A stretch of DNA of 64,000 nt from an uncultured Bacteroidia bacterium (GTDB lineage: Bacteria; Bacteroidota; Bacteroidia; Bacteroidales; UBA932), in contig CACYGW010000003.1 of NCBI GenBank assembly GCA_902774045.1, forward strand, positions 78,354 to 142,353. The letters run 5' to 3'. Below are positions 38,424 to 47,872 of the stretch, piece after piece. Position 1 is the stretch's first letter; every line of letters starts with the position of its first letter. The translations under genes and the position numbers were made by a program. The notes beneath the pieces were generated by a model. That model worked only from the letters and a program-made list of their open reading frames with translations, had not been told where the DNA came from and made no database searches.

Positions 38424-39867
38424 TCCTTCTTATACCGGTATTTATCAACCCGCGCCCGGACTTTTCCATCTTGAAGTCCGACTGCAGCATCTTGGTTGTG
38501 GCAGCGGCAGAAAGCTGCGAAGGCCACCTGCGCCCAAGGTCGTGACAGGTCTTTATAAAGTAGGAGGCAACGTCGTAGCCCTGGAAGGCAAACTGGCTGG
38601 GCTCGGTGCCAAAGAGCGCCCTGTAAGACATTAGGAAGCGCTTAACCCTGGGGTCGTTATAATCTATATAATAGGAGCAGCAGACGTGAAGGTTCACGCT
38701 GTGCAGATTTTCTACGTCGATGGTGTTGAAAGACCTTATCTTGGAGGCGCTGTAAAGCACCACGTTTATCTTATTGTAGATGATAAGGTTAAGGTTGCGG
38801 ACAACATCGTTCACAAAGGCCTCGTTCTCTGAAAGTACAACCACCCTATTGGTGATTTCCGGTACCATAACGGCGCTGATGTCAGAGATTATATCCCTTC
38901 CCTGAAGAATGTCGTAAGAGAAGGTCTTGTACCTTACGTAGGCAGAATCCAGAATGGCCTTGAAGGACTGCATGCCGGCAGAAAGGAGCACGGCATTTTC
39001 CGAAATAAGAACCACGTTGTCTGCCGGACTACGCTCTTCCAAAAGCCAGGCGGCAAGGTCTGTATATTGGTTTACGGCAGAAGAGGGTGCCTGGATAAAG
39101 TTGGCGGAAGAGTCTGCCAGAGCAATGGCCCTGGGGTCAAGAGGAGAAATGACGGGAGTCTTTTCCTCTACTCCCAGAATGGTTTCTATCAGCGAATAGG
39201 ACACGGGGCCTATGACCATATCGGCCGCCTGAATATCTTCCAGAATATCCTCGTCAATCTTCTCTTTGCTAAGGTCTACAGTCTGGATATCACTGGCTAT
39301 GCCCTTGTCTCCAAGGTCCTTGATAGCCATCAGTGCGCCGGAATAAAAGTCAAGGTAATTGTCGTTGGAGCCGTCGTCCGCCCCCAAAGGCAGCATAATT
39401 ACCGCATTTACCATGTTTTTGAACCCGAACACAGAACTCCAGGACCAGGGCTGGTCCTGGTCAGGGTTCTGATCCTGATTCCGGTCCTGATTCCGGTTGA
39501 TATCTTCATTCCGGTTGATATCCTGGTTCCGGTTTTCCTGTACTGACTGATTGTTCTGGCCGTTCTGGCCAGACTGATTGTTCTGTACGGCGGTATTCTG
39601 GTCCAGAGCGGCCCGGTACTCGTAATATTTATAAAGGTCTACGGGAATCTTTATTTCCTGACCTTTCTTTACCTTGGCCTTGGGAAGATTGTTAACCTCT
39701 ACAATGACCTCTACAGGAACGTTGTACTTTTTGGCAAGATCGTTAATGCCCTCGTACCAGCGAACCTTATGGATAGTGTACTCCGGCTCCTGCTGAGCCC
39801 TTGCCGTTATGCTTAGTAACGGCAAGAGGCACAGAGCCAGTATTGTTATTATCCTCTTAGGGGTCAT
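38380..39867 (-). CDS. LysM domain protein with a type 1 periplasmic-binding fold
   Basis: 495 residues. The signal peptide ends at ARAQ. An N-terminal LysM module (HKVRWYEGINDLAKKYNVPV) is followed by an Asn/Gln/Asp/Arg low-complexity linker (about residues 88-142) and a C-terminal ~330-residue region that looks like an ABC-type substrate-binding (type 1 PBP) domain, with VIGPVSYSLIE and ANFIQAPSS-type segments. No transporter genes adjoin it, so it is more likely a wall-anchored sensor or binding protein than a transport component (inference). It is 18 nt downstream of an OmpH-family gene. Confidence 0.82.
   Translation of the reverse strand: MTPKRIITILALCLLPLLSITARAQQEPEYTIHKVRWYEGINDLAKKYNVPVEVIVEVNNLPKAKVKKGQEIKIPVDLYKYYEYRAALDQNTAVQNNQSGQNGQNNQSVQENRNQDINRNEDINRNQDRNQDQNPDQDQPWSWSSVFGFKNMVNAVIMLPLGADDGSNDNYLDFYSGALMAIKDLGDKGIASDIQTVDLSKEKIDEDILEDIQAADMVIGPVSYSLIETILGVEEKTPVISPLDPRAIALADSSANFIQAPSSAVNQYTDLAAWLLEERSPADNVVLISENAVLLSAGMQSFKAILDSAYVRYKTFSYDILQGRDIISDISAVMVPEITNRVVVLSENEAFVNDVVRNLNLIIYNKINVVLYSASKIRSFNTIDVENLHSVNLHVCCSYYIDYNDPRVKRFLMSYRALFGTEPSQFAFQGYDVASYFIKTCHDLGRRWPSQLSAAATTKMLQSDFKMEKSGRGLINTGIRRIIYGSDYSVKEFSR
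39440..39600 (-). repeat. In-frame low-complexity repeat of the LysM protein linker
   Basis: Short repeats such as gattccggt and gttctggcc encode DINRN, NQDRN and NQSGQ units. They lie wholly inside the LysM gene and likely form a flexible spacer. Confidence 0.75.
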
Positions 39868-39885
39868 TTTAACTGCGGAGTTAAA

Positions 39886-40506
39886 TTACTCTATCTCTCC
39901 CTTGGCTTTCTTTGCAACGTATTCCTCGTTGAGGCCGGAGATAATCTCGTCTGTGATATCCAGACCGGCATCACCAGCGGCTACGTTGGCGTTGCCCTGG
40001 TTGGTGATGATGAGGCCGAAGCGCTTGGTCTCGTTATACTTCTGTATGTACTCGAAGATGGCGTTTCCTATCTTGTTAAGAGTGGTAGCCCTTTCTTCTG
40101 CTACAATCTGCTGTTGCTGCTGATAGTACTCCTCGAACTTCTGCTGCTTCTCCTGGAGTTCCTGGCTCTTGCGCTGAATCTGGAAGGAGGTGAGCTCGTT
40201 CTTGTTAACCTGATTCTGGAAGGTGTTAATCTGGTTCTGGAGCTGATTGCCGCGGCGTGTAACCTCGTCGGTAATGCCCTTGATTTTCTTCTCAGTTGCA
40301 TCGCCAAGCTCATTGGCATAGTCGTACTCGTTGACAACCCTGTCAAAGTTAAAATAAACTATAGACCCGGGGGCTGCACTTACAGAATCTGCGACAGCTG
40401 CGCCTGTATTCTTGCTGTTTTTGCAGCCGCCGCCAATCTGGAGAATGCCAAGAATGATAACTGCCACGATGGCAATTACGCTGAGAATCATTGATTTGTC
40501 TTTCAT
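39886..40506 (-). CDS. OmpH/Skp-family protein, membrane-anchored
   Basis: 206 residues. The N-terminal hydrophobic segment (about residues 6-22) is followed by GGGC, which could be a lipobox. The mature part is a long Gln/Glu-rich coiled coil (residues 75-145) typical of Skp-like chaperones. A second OmpH gene lies at 45671 after bamA. It is upstream of the LysM gene in the same direction (18 nt). A -7-like TATATTTG lies at 40557-40550. Confidence 0.85.
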   Translation of the reverse strand: MKDKSMILSVIAIVAVIILGILQIGGGCKNSKNTGAAVADSVSAAPGSIVYFNFDRVVNEYDYANELGDATEKKIKGITDEVTRRGNQLQNQINTFQNQVNKNELTSFQIQRKSQELQEKQQKFEEYYQQQQQIVAEERATTLNKIGNAIFEYIQKYNETKRFGLIITNQGNANVAAGDAGLDITDEIISGLNEEYVAKKAKGEIE

Positions 40507-40577
40507 ATTCCTTTTGTTGTTTTGTTTCTATTGGTAAAAATGCAACTTACAAATATAAGGACTTTCAAATAAACTGC

Positions 40578-41321
40578 CTAAATATTTCTGCAATATTGCT
40601 CCTGTCCTTTCTGTATTGCGGCCAGGTAGGCCTTTACCGTTGCCTCCAGTCCCAGGTACAGGGCATCGCATATAATTGCGTGACCTATAGATACTTCATC
40701 GGTCCAGGGAATCTTCTCAATAAAGAAGGACAGGTTGTCCAGATTAAGGTCGTGGCCGGCATTGAGTCCCAGGCCGCAGGCCCTTGCCGCCTGGGCGGCA
40801 AGAACGTAGTCCTTAACGGCAGCATCGGCCCCGGAATAAAAATCCTGGGCGTAGCCGGCCGTGTATAATTCTACCCTGTCCGCTCCGCAAAGGGCCGCCC
40901 CTTCTACTGCGGCGGGCGTGGGATCTACGAATATGGAGGTGCGTATCCCCTTGGATTTAAACTCCTTGCATATATCGGTAAGGAAGCTGCGGTTTTTTAC
41001 CGTGTCCCAGCCGGCGTTGGAGGTTATTGCATCCGGGGCGTCGGGCACCAGAGTTACCTGGTCCGGCTTTACCTTGCATACAAGGTCCGTGAAACTCTGT
41101 ATGGGATTACCTTCTATATTGAATTCTGTTGTCACCAGTGGCCTTATTTCCAGAACATCGCTGTAGCGGATGTGTCTTTCGTCCGGGCGGGGGTGTACGG
41201 TGATGCCCTGGGCGCCGAACTGCTCGCATCTTAGGGCGGCTTCCCTGACGTTTGGCATATTGCCGCCGCGGGCGTTCCGCAGAGTGGCAACTTTGTTGAT
41301 ATTAACGCTTAGCCTGGTCAT
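40578..41321 (-). CDS. pdxJ: Pyridoxine 5'-phosphate synthase
   Basis: 247 residues. It condenses 3-amino-2-oxopropyl phosphate with deoxyxylulose 5-phosphate (the dxs product) to pyridoxine 5'-phosphate. N-terminal [18 protein letters not shown] and the [12 protein letters not shown] motif are diagnostic. It is divergent from nadK, and a TATTTTTG element (41351-41344) lies 22 nt before its start. Confidence 0.97.
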   Translation of the reverse strand: MTRLSVNINKVATLRNARGGNMPNVREAALRCEQFGAQGITVHPRPDERHIRYSDVLEIRPLVTTEFNIEGNPIQSFTDLVCKVKPDQVTLVPDAPDAITSNAGWDTVKNRSFLTDICKEFKSKGIRTSIFVDPTPAAVEGAALCGADRVELYTAGYAQDFYSGADAAVKDYVLAAQAARACGLGLNAGHDLNLDNLSFFIEKIPWTDEVSIGHAIICDALYLGLEATVKAYLAAIQKGQEQYCRNI

Positions 41322-41383
41322 AATTGAGTGTTGTTAACACGTACAAAAATAGTCATATTTGTGAGTTTTTGTAAATAAAATGT

Positions 41384-41391
41384 TAATTTTG
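41384..41391 (+). promoter_or_regulatory. -7 element of nadK
   Basis: TAATTTTG, 26 nt before the nadK ATG, in the 96-nt gap to divergent pdxJ. TTTG at 41358-41361 is 22 nt upstream, slightly long. Confidence 0.5.
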
Positions 41392-41417
41392 GCAACTGAT
41401 TTGAAAAACATTTGCAG

Positions 41418-42239
41418 ATGAAAATAGGCCTATTCATTATTAAAGAGGAAGTTAGAAGAGATGAGAGATTCGTGAATCTTTGCAAAGAACTCTGCGACGC
41501 TTCTTATGAGTTGTACGAGATTTCTTCCAAGGCAGACATCCGCCCCCTTACAGACCTTGTGCTTAGTATAGGCGGTGACGGTACCTTCCTGTCGGCTGCT
41601 CAGACAGTGGCAGACGTGGGCATTCCTATCCTTGGAGTTAACTTCGGCCGTCTGGGCTTCCTGTCAGAGAACAGCCCGGAGGCTGTGCTTCCGGCCCTTC
41701 TTTCCGGAGAATTCTCCGTAGAGTACAGAACCATGCTCAACGCCACTCTCAAGGGAGAAAACGCACGCAAGCAGATAGGCCTTCTGCCTTATGCCGTAAA
41801 CGAGGTTTCCATCCACCGCACCGGAGTAGGAGTATTGGGAATAGAGGTATCAGTAAACGGAATCACCCTCCCTACTTATTGGGCCGATGGTTTATTGGTT
41901 GCTACCAGTTCCGGTTCTACGGCATATTCGCTTTCTGTTGGCGGCCCCATCTGCATGCCGGACACCAAGGTGATGATTATCGCACCTATTTGTCCTCACA
42001 ACCTTAATGTACGCCCTCTCGTAGTACCCGATACTTCCAAAATCACCATCAACATAAAGTCCAGAGACCCTAAGGTTACAATGACTATGGATAATAAAAC
42101 CGTAGAGATTGACACTGAGTGGACCTTGGAAGTCGCTATGGCACAGTTTTCGTTAAAGCGTATCCGGCTCGCTACATCCGAATTTGTTTCTGCTCTTACA
42201 AGCAGGCTGTTCTGGGGCGAGGACAAGCGAAACATTTGA
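41418..42239 (+). CDS. nadK: NAD kinase
   Basis: 273 residues from the ATG at 41418 (MKIGLFIIKEEV); a TTG two codons earlier is less likely. It phosphorylates NAD to NADP. The catalytic GGDGTFLSA motif and the downstream LNATL and SSGSTAYSLSVGGP segments are present. It is followed by uppS after 11 nt. Confidence 0.96.
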   Translation: MKIGLFIIKEEVRRDERFVNLCKELCDASYELYEISSKADIRPLTDLVLSIGGDGTFLSAAQTVADVGIPILGVNFGRLGFLSENSPEAVLPALLSGEFSVEYRTMLNATLKGENARKQIGLLPYAVNEVSIHRTGVGVLGIEVSVNGITLPTYWADGLLVATSSGSTAYSLSVGGPICMPDTKVMIIAPICPHNLNVRPLVVPDTSKITINIKSRDPKVTMTMDNKTVEIDTEWTLEVAMAQFSLKRIRLATSEFVSALTSRLFWGEDKRNI

Positions 42240-42250
42240 TTATCTCTTAA

Positions 42251-42979
42251 ATGCAGTCAGAAACCGCAATTTGCAAGCCCCGTCACGTCTCCATTATTAT
42301 GGATGGTAACGGAAGATGGGCTCAGGAACGTGGTCTGGAAAGGGTCCAGGGCCATCTTCGTGGCGTAGAGAGCGTAAGAGCCGTAACGGAAGAGAGCGTA
42401 CGGCAGGGGATCGAGTATCTTTCCCTATACGCCTTTTCTACGGAAAACTGGGGCCGCCCAAAGGAAGAAGTAACCTATCTGATGTCCTTGATGTTCAAGT
42501 CTATAATGAACGAAATGGACAATTTTATGCGCAACGGCGTAAGGTTTTTGGCGCTGGGAGACAAAGGCTCTCTTCCCGGGGTGCTTCAGGAATCAATAGC
42601 CGCTGCAGAAAAGGCCACATCGGCCAATAAAACCCTTACCTTTATTCTCTTCCTTAGCTACAGCGGCAAGTGGGATATCCTAAATGCCGCCAAGCATCTT
42701 GCAAAGGCTGCCACGGAGTCCGGAAACCCGGATGAGTACCTTTCCAAAATAGAAGAAAAAGATTTCTCCGGTTTTCTTATCACCGCCGGCATCCCGGACC
42801 CTGACCTTATAATAAGGACCTCGGGCGAGCAGCGTATAAGCAATTACCTTTTGTGGCAGGGAGCCTACTCGGAATTCTATTTTCCTGAGGTTCAGTGGCC
42901 TGATTTCAGAGAGGAAGAATACAAAAAGGCCCTTAAAGTATTTGCTTCCAGGGACCGTCGTTATGGAAAAGTAAAATAA
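42251..42979 (+). CDS. uppS: Isoprenyl transferase (undecaprenyl diphosphate synthase)
   Basis: 242 residues. The catalytic start MDGNGRWAQERG binds magnesium and the diphosphate; the C-terminal RTSGEQRISNYLLWQGAYSE binds isopentenyl diphosphate. It makes the lipid carrier for peptidoglycan and glycans from MEP-pathway products. It lies between nadK and bamA. Confidence 0.97.
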   Translation: MQSETAICKPRHVSIIMDGNGRWAQERGLERVQGHLRGVESVRAVTEESVRQGIEYLSLYAFSTENWGRPKEEVTYLMSLMFKSIMNEMDNFMRNGVRFLALGDKGSLPGVLQESIAAAEKATSANKTLTFILFLSYSGKWDILNAAKHLAKAATESGNPDEYLSKIEEKDFSGFLITAGIPDPDLIIRTSGEQRISNYLLWQGAYSEFYFPEVQWPDFREEEYKKALKVFASRDRRYGKVK

Positions 42980-42985
42980 ATGTCA

Positions 42986-42993
42986 TATATTTG
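42986..42993 (+). promoter_or_regulatory. -7 element of bamA
   Basis: TATATTTG, 13 nt before the first bamA ATG (43007). It indicates that bamA is not solely dependent on uppS transcription. No -33 TTTG is visible. Confidence 0.5.
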
Positions 42994-43006
42994 TAGGTTG
43001 TAAAGA

Positions 43007-45610
43007 ATGCGTATGAGAAGGTTTTACAAAATATCAGGCATTTTGGCAGCAATTTTTATGCTGCCCTGTGTGCTTAACGCTCAGAACAATCTGCCGGAGT
43101 TCAGTTATTCTTCGCCCAAGAAATATATAGTGGGAGGAGTAAAGGTCGATGGTAACACATATTTCAGCGATAACCAGATTATCCAGTTGTCCGGTCTGTT
43201 CAGGGGTACAAGAATCACTGTTCCCGGCGAGGATATTTCCAACGTGGTTAACAGGCTGTGGGCACAGAGGTATTTCAAGGATGTATCCATCTCTGCAGAC
43301 TCACTGTCTGCCGGTCAGGACTCCATATACCTTAGAATTATAATTAAAGAGCGTCCCAGGGTGTCCCGCTGGTCTTATTCCGGCATAAAGAATGGAGAGA
43401 AGAAGGACCTTATGGAGCGCCTTAACCTAAAAAGGGGAGGAGAGTTCTCCGACTACGTATCCAAGACAAGCTGCGACATCATTTCCCGTTATTTCAAGGA
43501 AAAGGGTTTCGACGACGTGAAGGTAACCCCGGAGGTTCAGAAGGACACCATCGTCAAAAATGCCATAAGGGTGAACTTCAAGGTAGAGAAGGGCAAAAAA
43601 GTTAAAATCAAGGATATCAACTTCTCCGGAAACGAGCACCTGAGCGACTACCGCCTGGCCCGCTCTATGAAAAAGACAAAGGCCAAGAAGTGGTATAACT
43701 TCTTTAACAGCAAGAAGTTCAACGCCAAGGAGTTCGAGAACGACAAGAAGAGCCTTATTTCTGCATTCAACGAGGCCGGATACCGCGATGCCCGCATTGT
43801 AAAAGACTCTGTTTACAAACTTCCGGACGGAAGGGTTAGTATAGATCTTAAGATAGAAGAGGGCCCCCGCTACTACTTCAGGAACATTACCTGGACCGGA
43901 AACTCCGTTTACAGCGCCGATGTTCTTAATTCTGTGCTTCGCATAGACAAGGGCGACGTTTACGATATGGTAACAATGGAGAAGAGATTGCTGGGCGGCG
44001 GAAAGCAGACAGACTACGACATAGCCAAGCTGTACCGCGACAACGGCTACCTCTTCTTTAATGTAAAGCCTGTGGAACTTAATATCGATGCAGACTCCGT
44101 AGATGTAGAGATGCGTATCGTAGAGGGCAAGCAGGCAACCCTTAACAATATAATAATAAACGGCAACGACCTCACCAACGAGAGGGTGGTACGCCGCCAG
44201 ATATTTACCCGCCCTGGCTACCTTTACAGCCAGACAGATTTCGAGCGTTCTCTCCGTGAAATTGCTTCAATGGGGCAGTTCGACCCTGAAACCTCCTACA
44301 GCTCCGAGGGTTACTCCATTATTCCGGACGAGAAAAACAGCACCGTAGACCTTGTATACAACGTTACCGAGAAGCCGTCCAGCCAGTTGGAGCTTTCCGG
44401 AGGTTGGGGCGCAAATACCTTCATCGGTACGGTTGGTCTTAGCTTCAACAACTTCTCTACAAGAAGGCTGCGTGACAAGTCGGCCTGGAGGCCCGTTCCT
44501 CTGGGAGACGCCCAGACCCTTGCACTGCGCCTGCAGACCAGCGGTACCTATTATACCGCCCTTTCCCTTAGCTTCATGGAGCCATGGCTCTTTGGAAAGA
44601 AGCCTACTTCCCTTAGCCTGTCTGCATATTATACCCGTCAGACAGACTCTTACCTGGCCTGGAACATCTTCAGCCACGACAGGCAAATGGAAATCTTCGG
44701 TTTCTCCGGAGGTATAGGAAAGAGGCTTAACTGGCCGGACAACTACTTTGTCCTTTATCAGGGTCTCGGATGGCAGGTTTACAAACTAAGGAACTGGTAT
44801 TCCAACTACTTTATCTTTGATGATGGTGTGGCTCACAACCTAAGTTACACCGTTACCCTGTCCAGAAATTCCACCGACCAGCAGATTTATCCCCGTCAGG
44901 GCTCGGACATCTCCCTGTCCCTCCAGCTTACCCCTCCTTTTTCTCTGTTCAGAAGGACAGACAAGGGAACCCTGGATGCCAACGGAAATCCCGTGAAGGT
45001 TAAGAGCTATAAGGATATCAACTACGACAACTGGACAGCCAAGCAGCGCTATAAATGGATAGAATATCACAAGTGGGTGCTCAAGGCAGACTTCTACACC
45101 AAACTTGTGGGAGACCTCGTGCTTAAGACAAAGGCTCAGTTCGGTTACCTTGGATATTACAATCGCCGCTGGGGTTATTCCCCGTTCGAGGGCTTCCTCG
45201 TGGGTGGTGACGGTATGACAGGATACAACAACTACGGTAATGACGTTGTTTCCCTGCGTGGCTACGAGAACTACTCCCTTACCCCGTTCGAGTCAACAAC
45301 TTACAACAGCAACGGATACAACTATGCCGGTAACGTTTACGACAAGTTCACCGTAGAGCTTCGCTTCCCCTTCATTATGCAGCCTCAGTCTACAATTTAT
45401 GGACTGTTGTTTGCCGAGGGGGGTAATGCCTGGTCCGATATCCGCAACTTTAATCCCTTTAATATTAAGAGGTCGGCGGGCGTCGGTGTAAGAATCTATC
45501 TGCCAGTTGTGGGCCTAATCGGTATAGACTGGGGATATGGCTTTGACAAAGATGCCAGCGGAACCAAGGGCGGAGGCCAGTTCCACTTTATCATAGGCCA
45601 GGAGTTTTAG
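43007..45610 (+). CDS. bamA: Outer membrane protein assembly factor BamA
   Basis: 867 residues. The signal peptide ends near LNAQ. Several POTRA repeats span about residues 40-440, and a C-terminal 16-strand barrel carries the VGGDGMTGYNNYGND-type L6 region and ends in IIGQEF with a terminal Phe. It folds and inserts outer-membrane barrels together with BamD (35440). A second ATG at 43013 is possible. An OmpH chaperone gene follows 60 nt later. Confidence 0.95.
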   Translation: MRMRRFYKISGILAAIFMLPCVLNAQNNLPEFSYSSPKKYIVGGVKVDGNTYFSDNQIIQLSGLFRGTRITVPGEDISNVVNRLWAQRYFKDVSISADSLSAGQDSIYLRIIIKERPRVSRWSYSGIKNGEKKDLMERLNLKRGGEFSDYVSKTSCDIISRYFKEKGFDDVKVTPEVQKDTIVKNAIRVNFKVEKGKKVKIKDINFSGNEHLSDYRLARSMKKTKAKKWYNFFNSKKFNAKEFENDKKSLISAFNEAGYRDARIVKDSVYKLPDGRVSIDLKIEEGPRYYFRNITWTGNSVYSADVLNSVLRIDKGDVYDMVTMEKRLLGGGKQTDYDIAKLYRDNGYLFFNVKPVELNIDADSVDVEMRIVEGKQATLNNIIINGNDLTNERVVRRQIFTRPGYLYSQTDFERSLREIASMGQFDPETSYSSEGYSIIPDEKNSTVDLVYNVTEKPSSQLELSGGWGANTFIGTVGLSFNNFSTRRLRDKSAWRPVPLGDAQTLALRLQTSGTYYTALSLSFMEPWLFGKKPTSLSLSAYYTRQTDSYLAWNIFSHDRQMEIFGFSGGIGKRLNWPDNYFVLYQGLGWQVYKLRNWYSNYFIFDDGVAHNLSYTVTLSRNSTDQQIYPRQGSDISLSLQLTPPFSLFRRTDKGTLDANGNPVKVKSYKDINYDNWTAKQRYKWIEYHKWVLKADFYTKLVGDLVLKTKAQFGYLGYYNRRWGYSPFEGFLVGGDGMTGYNNYGNDVVSLRGYENYSLTPFESTTYNSNGYNYAGNVYDKFTVELRFPFIMQPQSTIYGLLFAEGGNAWSDIRNFNPFNIKRSAGVGVRIYLPVVGLIGIDWGYGFDKDASGTKGGGQFHFIIGQEF

Positions 45611-45670
45611 TGGTCTGAAATTTGATGGGAAGACGATTTGCAAACAGACAATAAACAAAAATTTTATAAT

Positions 45671-46231
45671 ATGAAAAAAATGATCCTTATCGCCGCAGTG
45701 GCATTTATCGGTATTTCCGCTTCGGCACAGAGCGCTAAATTTGCTCACGTAAACTACGAGGAGCTCGTACTGCTCGCTCCTGCAGCAGACTCTGCACGCG
45801 CAGTTTTGCAGAAGGCACAGAAAGATGCTTATGACGAGCTTCAGATGATGCAGGAAGAGGCACAGAACAAGTATCAGCAGTATCAGCAGAACGCTGCAAA
45901 CTGGACAGCCTCCGTAAGAGAGAGCAAAGAGCGTGAACTCAGTGAGATTTCGACCCGTCTTCAGGACTTCCAGCAGTCTGCACAGGCAGAGCTCCAGCAG
46001 CTTCAGAATACCAAGATGGCCCCCATTTATCAGAAGGCCCGCGAGATTGTGAACGACCTTGCAAAGAAGGGTGGATACATCTACGTATTTGAGGTTTCAT
46101 CTGTTCTTTATATCGATACTGCACAGAGCACAGACCTCACTCCTGCAGCCCGCAAAGCCATGGGTATTCCCGAGGGCAGAACCATTGAATCTCTGCAGGC
46201 AGAACTTCAGGCACAGCAGCAGGCTCAATAA
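45671..46231 (+). CDS. OmpH/Skp-family periplasmic chaperone
   Basis: 186 residues from the ATG at 45671. The signal peptide ends at SASAQ, then SAKFAHVNYEELV as in OmpH. Two long helical arms rich in Gln/Ala/Glu follow, ending LQAQQQAQ. It likely guards outer-membrane barrels on the way to BamA, which is encoded just upstream. A strong terminator follows. Confidence 0.92.
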   Translation: MKKMILIAAVAFIGISASAQSAKFAHVNYEELVLLAPAADSARAVLQKAQKDAYDELQMMQEEAQNKYQQYQQNAANWTASVRESKERELSEISTRLQDFQQSAQAELQQLQNTKMAPIYQKAREIVNDLAKKGGYIYVFEVSSVLYIDTAQSTDLTPAARKAMGIPEGRTIESLQAELQAQQQAQ

Positions 46232-46252
46232 TTTTATTATCATAAATATAAA

Positions 46253-46287
46253 AGGATGAAACTTTTTTCGGTTTCATCCTTTTTTTC
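46253..46287 (+). terminator. Terminator of the nadK-uppS-bamA-ompH unit
   Basis: Stem AGGATGAAAC/GTTTCATCCT with an 8-nt loop, followed by seven T residues. Confidence 0.93.
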
Positions 46288-46321
46288 TTAGAATTATTGA
46301 ACATTGTATCGTTTTTATTAT

Positions 46322-46329
46322 TAGATTTG
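46322..46329 (+). promoter_or_regulatory. -7 element of gdhA
   Basis: TAGATTTG followed by C, about 75 nt before the gdhA ATG, giving a leader of roughly 70 nt. Only a partial ATTG is found 22 nt upstream. Confidence 0.45.
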
Positions 46330-46404
46330 CAACCGATAAAAGAGATAATACTTTAACATCGAAAGCATAAACTAAAAAACCAATATTAATTTTTCAATTA
46401 AGAA

Positions 46405-47748
46405 ATGAAGACACAAGAAATTATGGCCAAACTTCAGGCCAAGTACCCGCTTGAGAAGGAATATCTCCAGGCTGTTCAGGAAGTATTAGAGTCAATCGAA
46501 GACGTTTACAACCAGCATCCTGAGTTCGAGAAGGCAAAGATCGTAGAAAGAATGGTTGAGCCTGACCGTATCTTCACATTCAGAGTTACTTGGGTTGATG
46601 ACAAGGGTGAGGTTCAGACAAACCTCGGTTATCGCATCCAGTTCAACAGCGCAATCGGTCCCTACAAGGGTGGTCTCCGCTTCCACAAGGCTGTTACTCC
46701 TTCAATGCTAAAATTCCTCGGTTTCGAGCAGACCTTCAAGAACGCTCTCACAACCCTTCCTATGGGTGGTGCAAAGGGTGGTTCTGACTTTGACCCCGTT
46801 GGCAAATCTAACGACGAGATTATGCGTTTCTGCCAGGCCTTCATGCTTGAACTCTGGAACTGCATAGGTCCTGACCAGGACATCCCCGCCGGCGACGTAG
46901 GCGTAGGCGGCCGTGAGATTGGTTTCCTCTATGGTATGTACAAGAAACTGGCTCGCCAGTACAATACAGGCGTTCTTACAGGTAAGGGCGGCACCTGGGG
47001 TGGTTCCATCCTTCGTCCGGAGGCTACCGGCTTTGGCGCTCTCTACTTCACCCAGCACCTCCTTGCAAAGGCTGGCAAAGATATCAAGGGTAAGAAGGTT
47101 TCCCTCTCCGGCTTCGGTAACGTAGCCTGGGGTGCCGCTACCAAGGCTGTAGAACTTGGCGCAAAGGTTGTTGCCATCTCCGGTCCTGACGGCGTTTGCC
47201 ACATTCCCGACGGTATCACCAATGAGATGATAGACTATATGCTTGATATGCGCGCATCCAACCGCAACAAGGTAGAGGATATGGCAACCAAGTTCCCCGG
47301 CAAGGCTCAGTTCACAGCCGGAAAGAAGGCTTGGAGCATTCCTGTAGACATCGCTCTCCCTTGCGCATTCCAGAATGAGCTCAGCGAGGATGATGCAAAA
47401 GAACTCGTTGCCAACGGTTGCTGGTGCTGCTGCGAGGTTTCCAATATGGGTTGCCAGCCTGAGGCTATCCACTTCTTCCAGAAGAACGGTATCCTCTTCG
47501 CTCCCGGAAAGGCTGTAAATGCAGGTGGTGTTGCTACCTCCGGTCTTGAGATGACCCAGAACGCTTCCCACATCAGCTGGTCTGCAAAAGAGGTTGACGA
47601 GAAGCTTCACTTCATTATGGAGTCCATTCACGAGCAGTGCGTTAAATTCGGTACTCAGCCGGACGGTCATATCGACTATGTAAAGGGTGCAAATATCGCC
47701 GGATTCATGAAGGTTGCACAGGCTATGCTGGAGCAGGGCACAATCTAA
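46405..47748 (+). CDS. gdhA: Glutamate dehydrogenase, hexameric type
   Basis: 447 residues, the length of hexameric bacterial GDH. Catalytic region PMGGAKGGSDFDPVGKSNDE and the dinucleotide-binding SGFGNVAWGAA segment. It interconverts glutamate with 2-oxoglutarate and ammonia; coenzyme choice is likely NADP but not proven here. It has its own promoter and terminator, so it is monocistronic. The transporter-pseudopeptidase gene follows. Confidence 0.96.
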   Translation: MKTQEIMAKLQAKYPLEKEYLQAVQEVLESIEDVYNQHPEFEKAKIVERMVEPDRIFTFRVTWVDDKGEVQTNLGYRIQFNSAIGPYKGGLRFHKAVTPSMLKFLGFEQTFKNALTTLPMGGAKGGSDFDPVGKSNDEIMRFCQAFMLELWNCIGPDQDIPAGDVGVGGREIGFLYGMYKKLARQYNTGVLTGKGGTWGGSILRPEATGFGALYFTQHLLAKAGKDIKGKKVSLSGFGNVAWGAATKAVELGAKVVAISGPDGVCHIPDGITNEMIDYMLDMRASNRNKVEDMATKFPGKAQFTAGKKAWSIPVDIALPCAFQNELSEDDAKELVANGCWCCCEVSNMGCQPEAIHFFQKNGILFAPGKAVNAGGVATSGLEMTQNASHISWSAKEVDEKLHFIMESIHEQCVKFGTQPDGHIDYVKGANIAGFMKVAQAMLEQGTI

Positions 47749-47772
47749 CAGAAACTATAATTCTTTCTATAA

Positions 47773-47804
47773 AAAGTCGCTTACATTTTGTGGGCGGCTT
47801 TTTT
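47773..47804 (+). terminator. Terminator of gdhA
   Basis: 13-bp stem AAAGTCGCTTACA/TGTGGGCGGCTTT with four G-U pairs, then a T run. The -33 element of the next promoter overlaps the T run. Confidence 0.85.
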
Positions 47805-47833
47805 GTTTTATCTGCAAATTGTTGCTAATTTTG
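47802..47833 (+). promoter_or_regulatory. Promoter of the transporter-pseudopeptidase/porin unit
   Basis: TTTG (47802-47805), 20 nt, TAATTTTG (47826-47833), consensus for Bacteroidota; about 39 nt before the ATG at 47873. Confidence 0.82.
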
Positions 47834-47872
47834 CGGGCTTTTACATAGAATTGTAATTACATTTAAATAATA

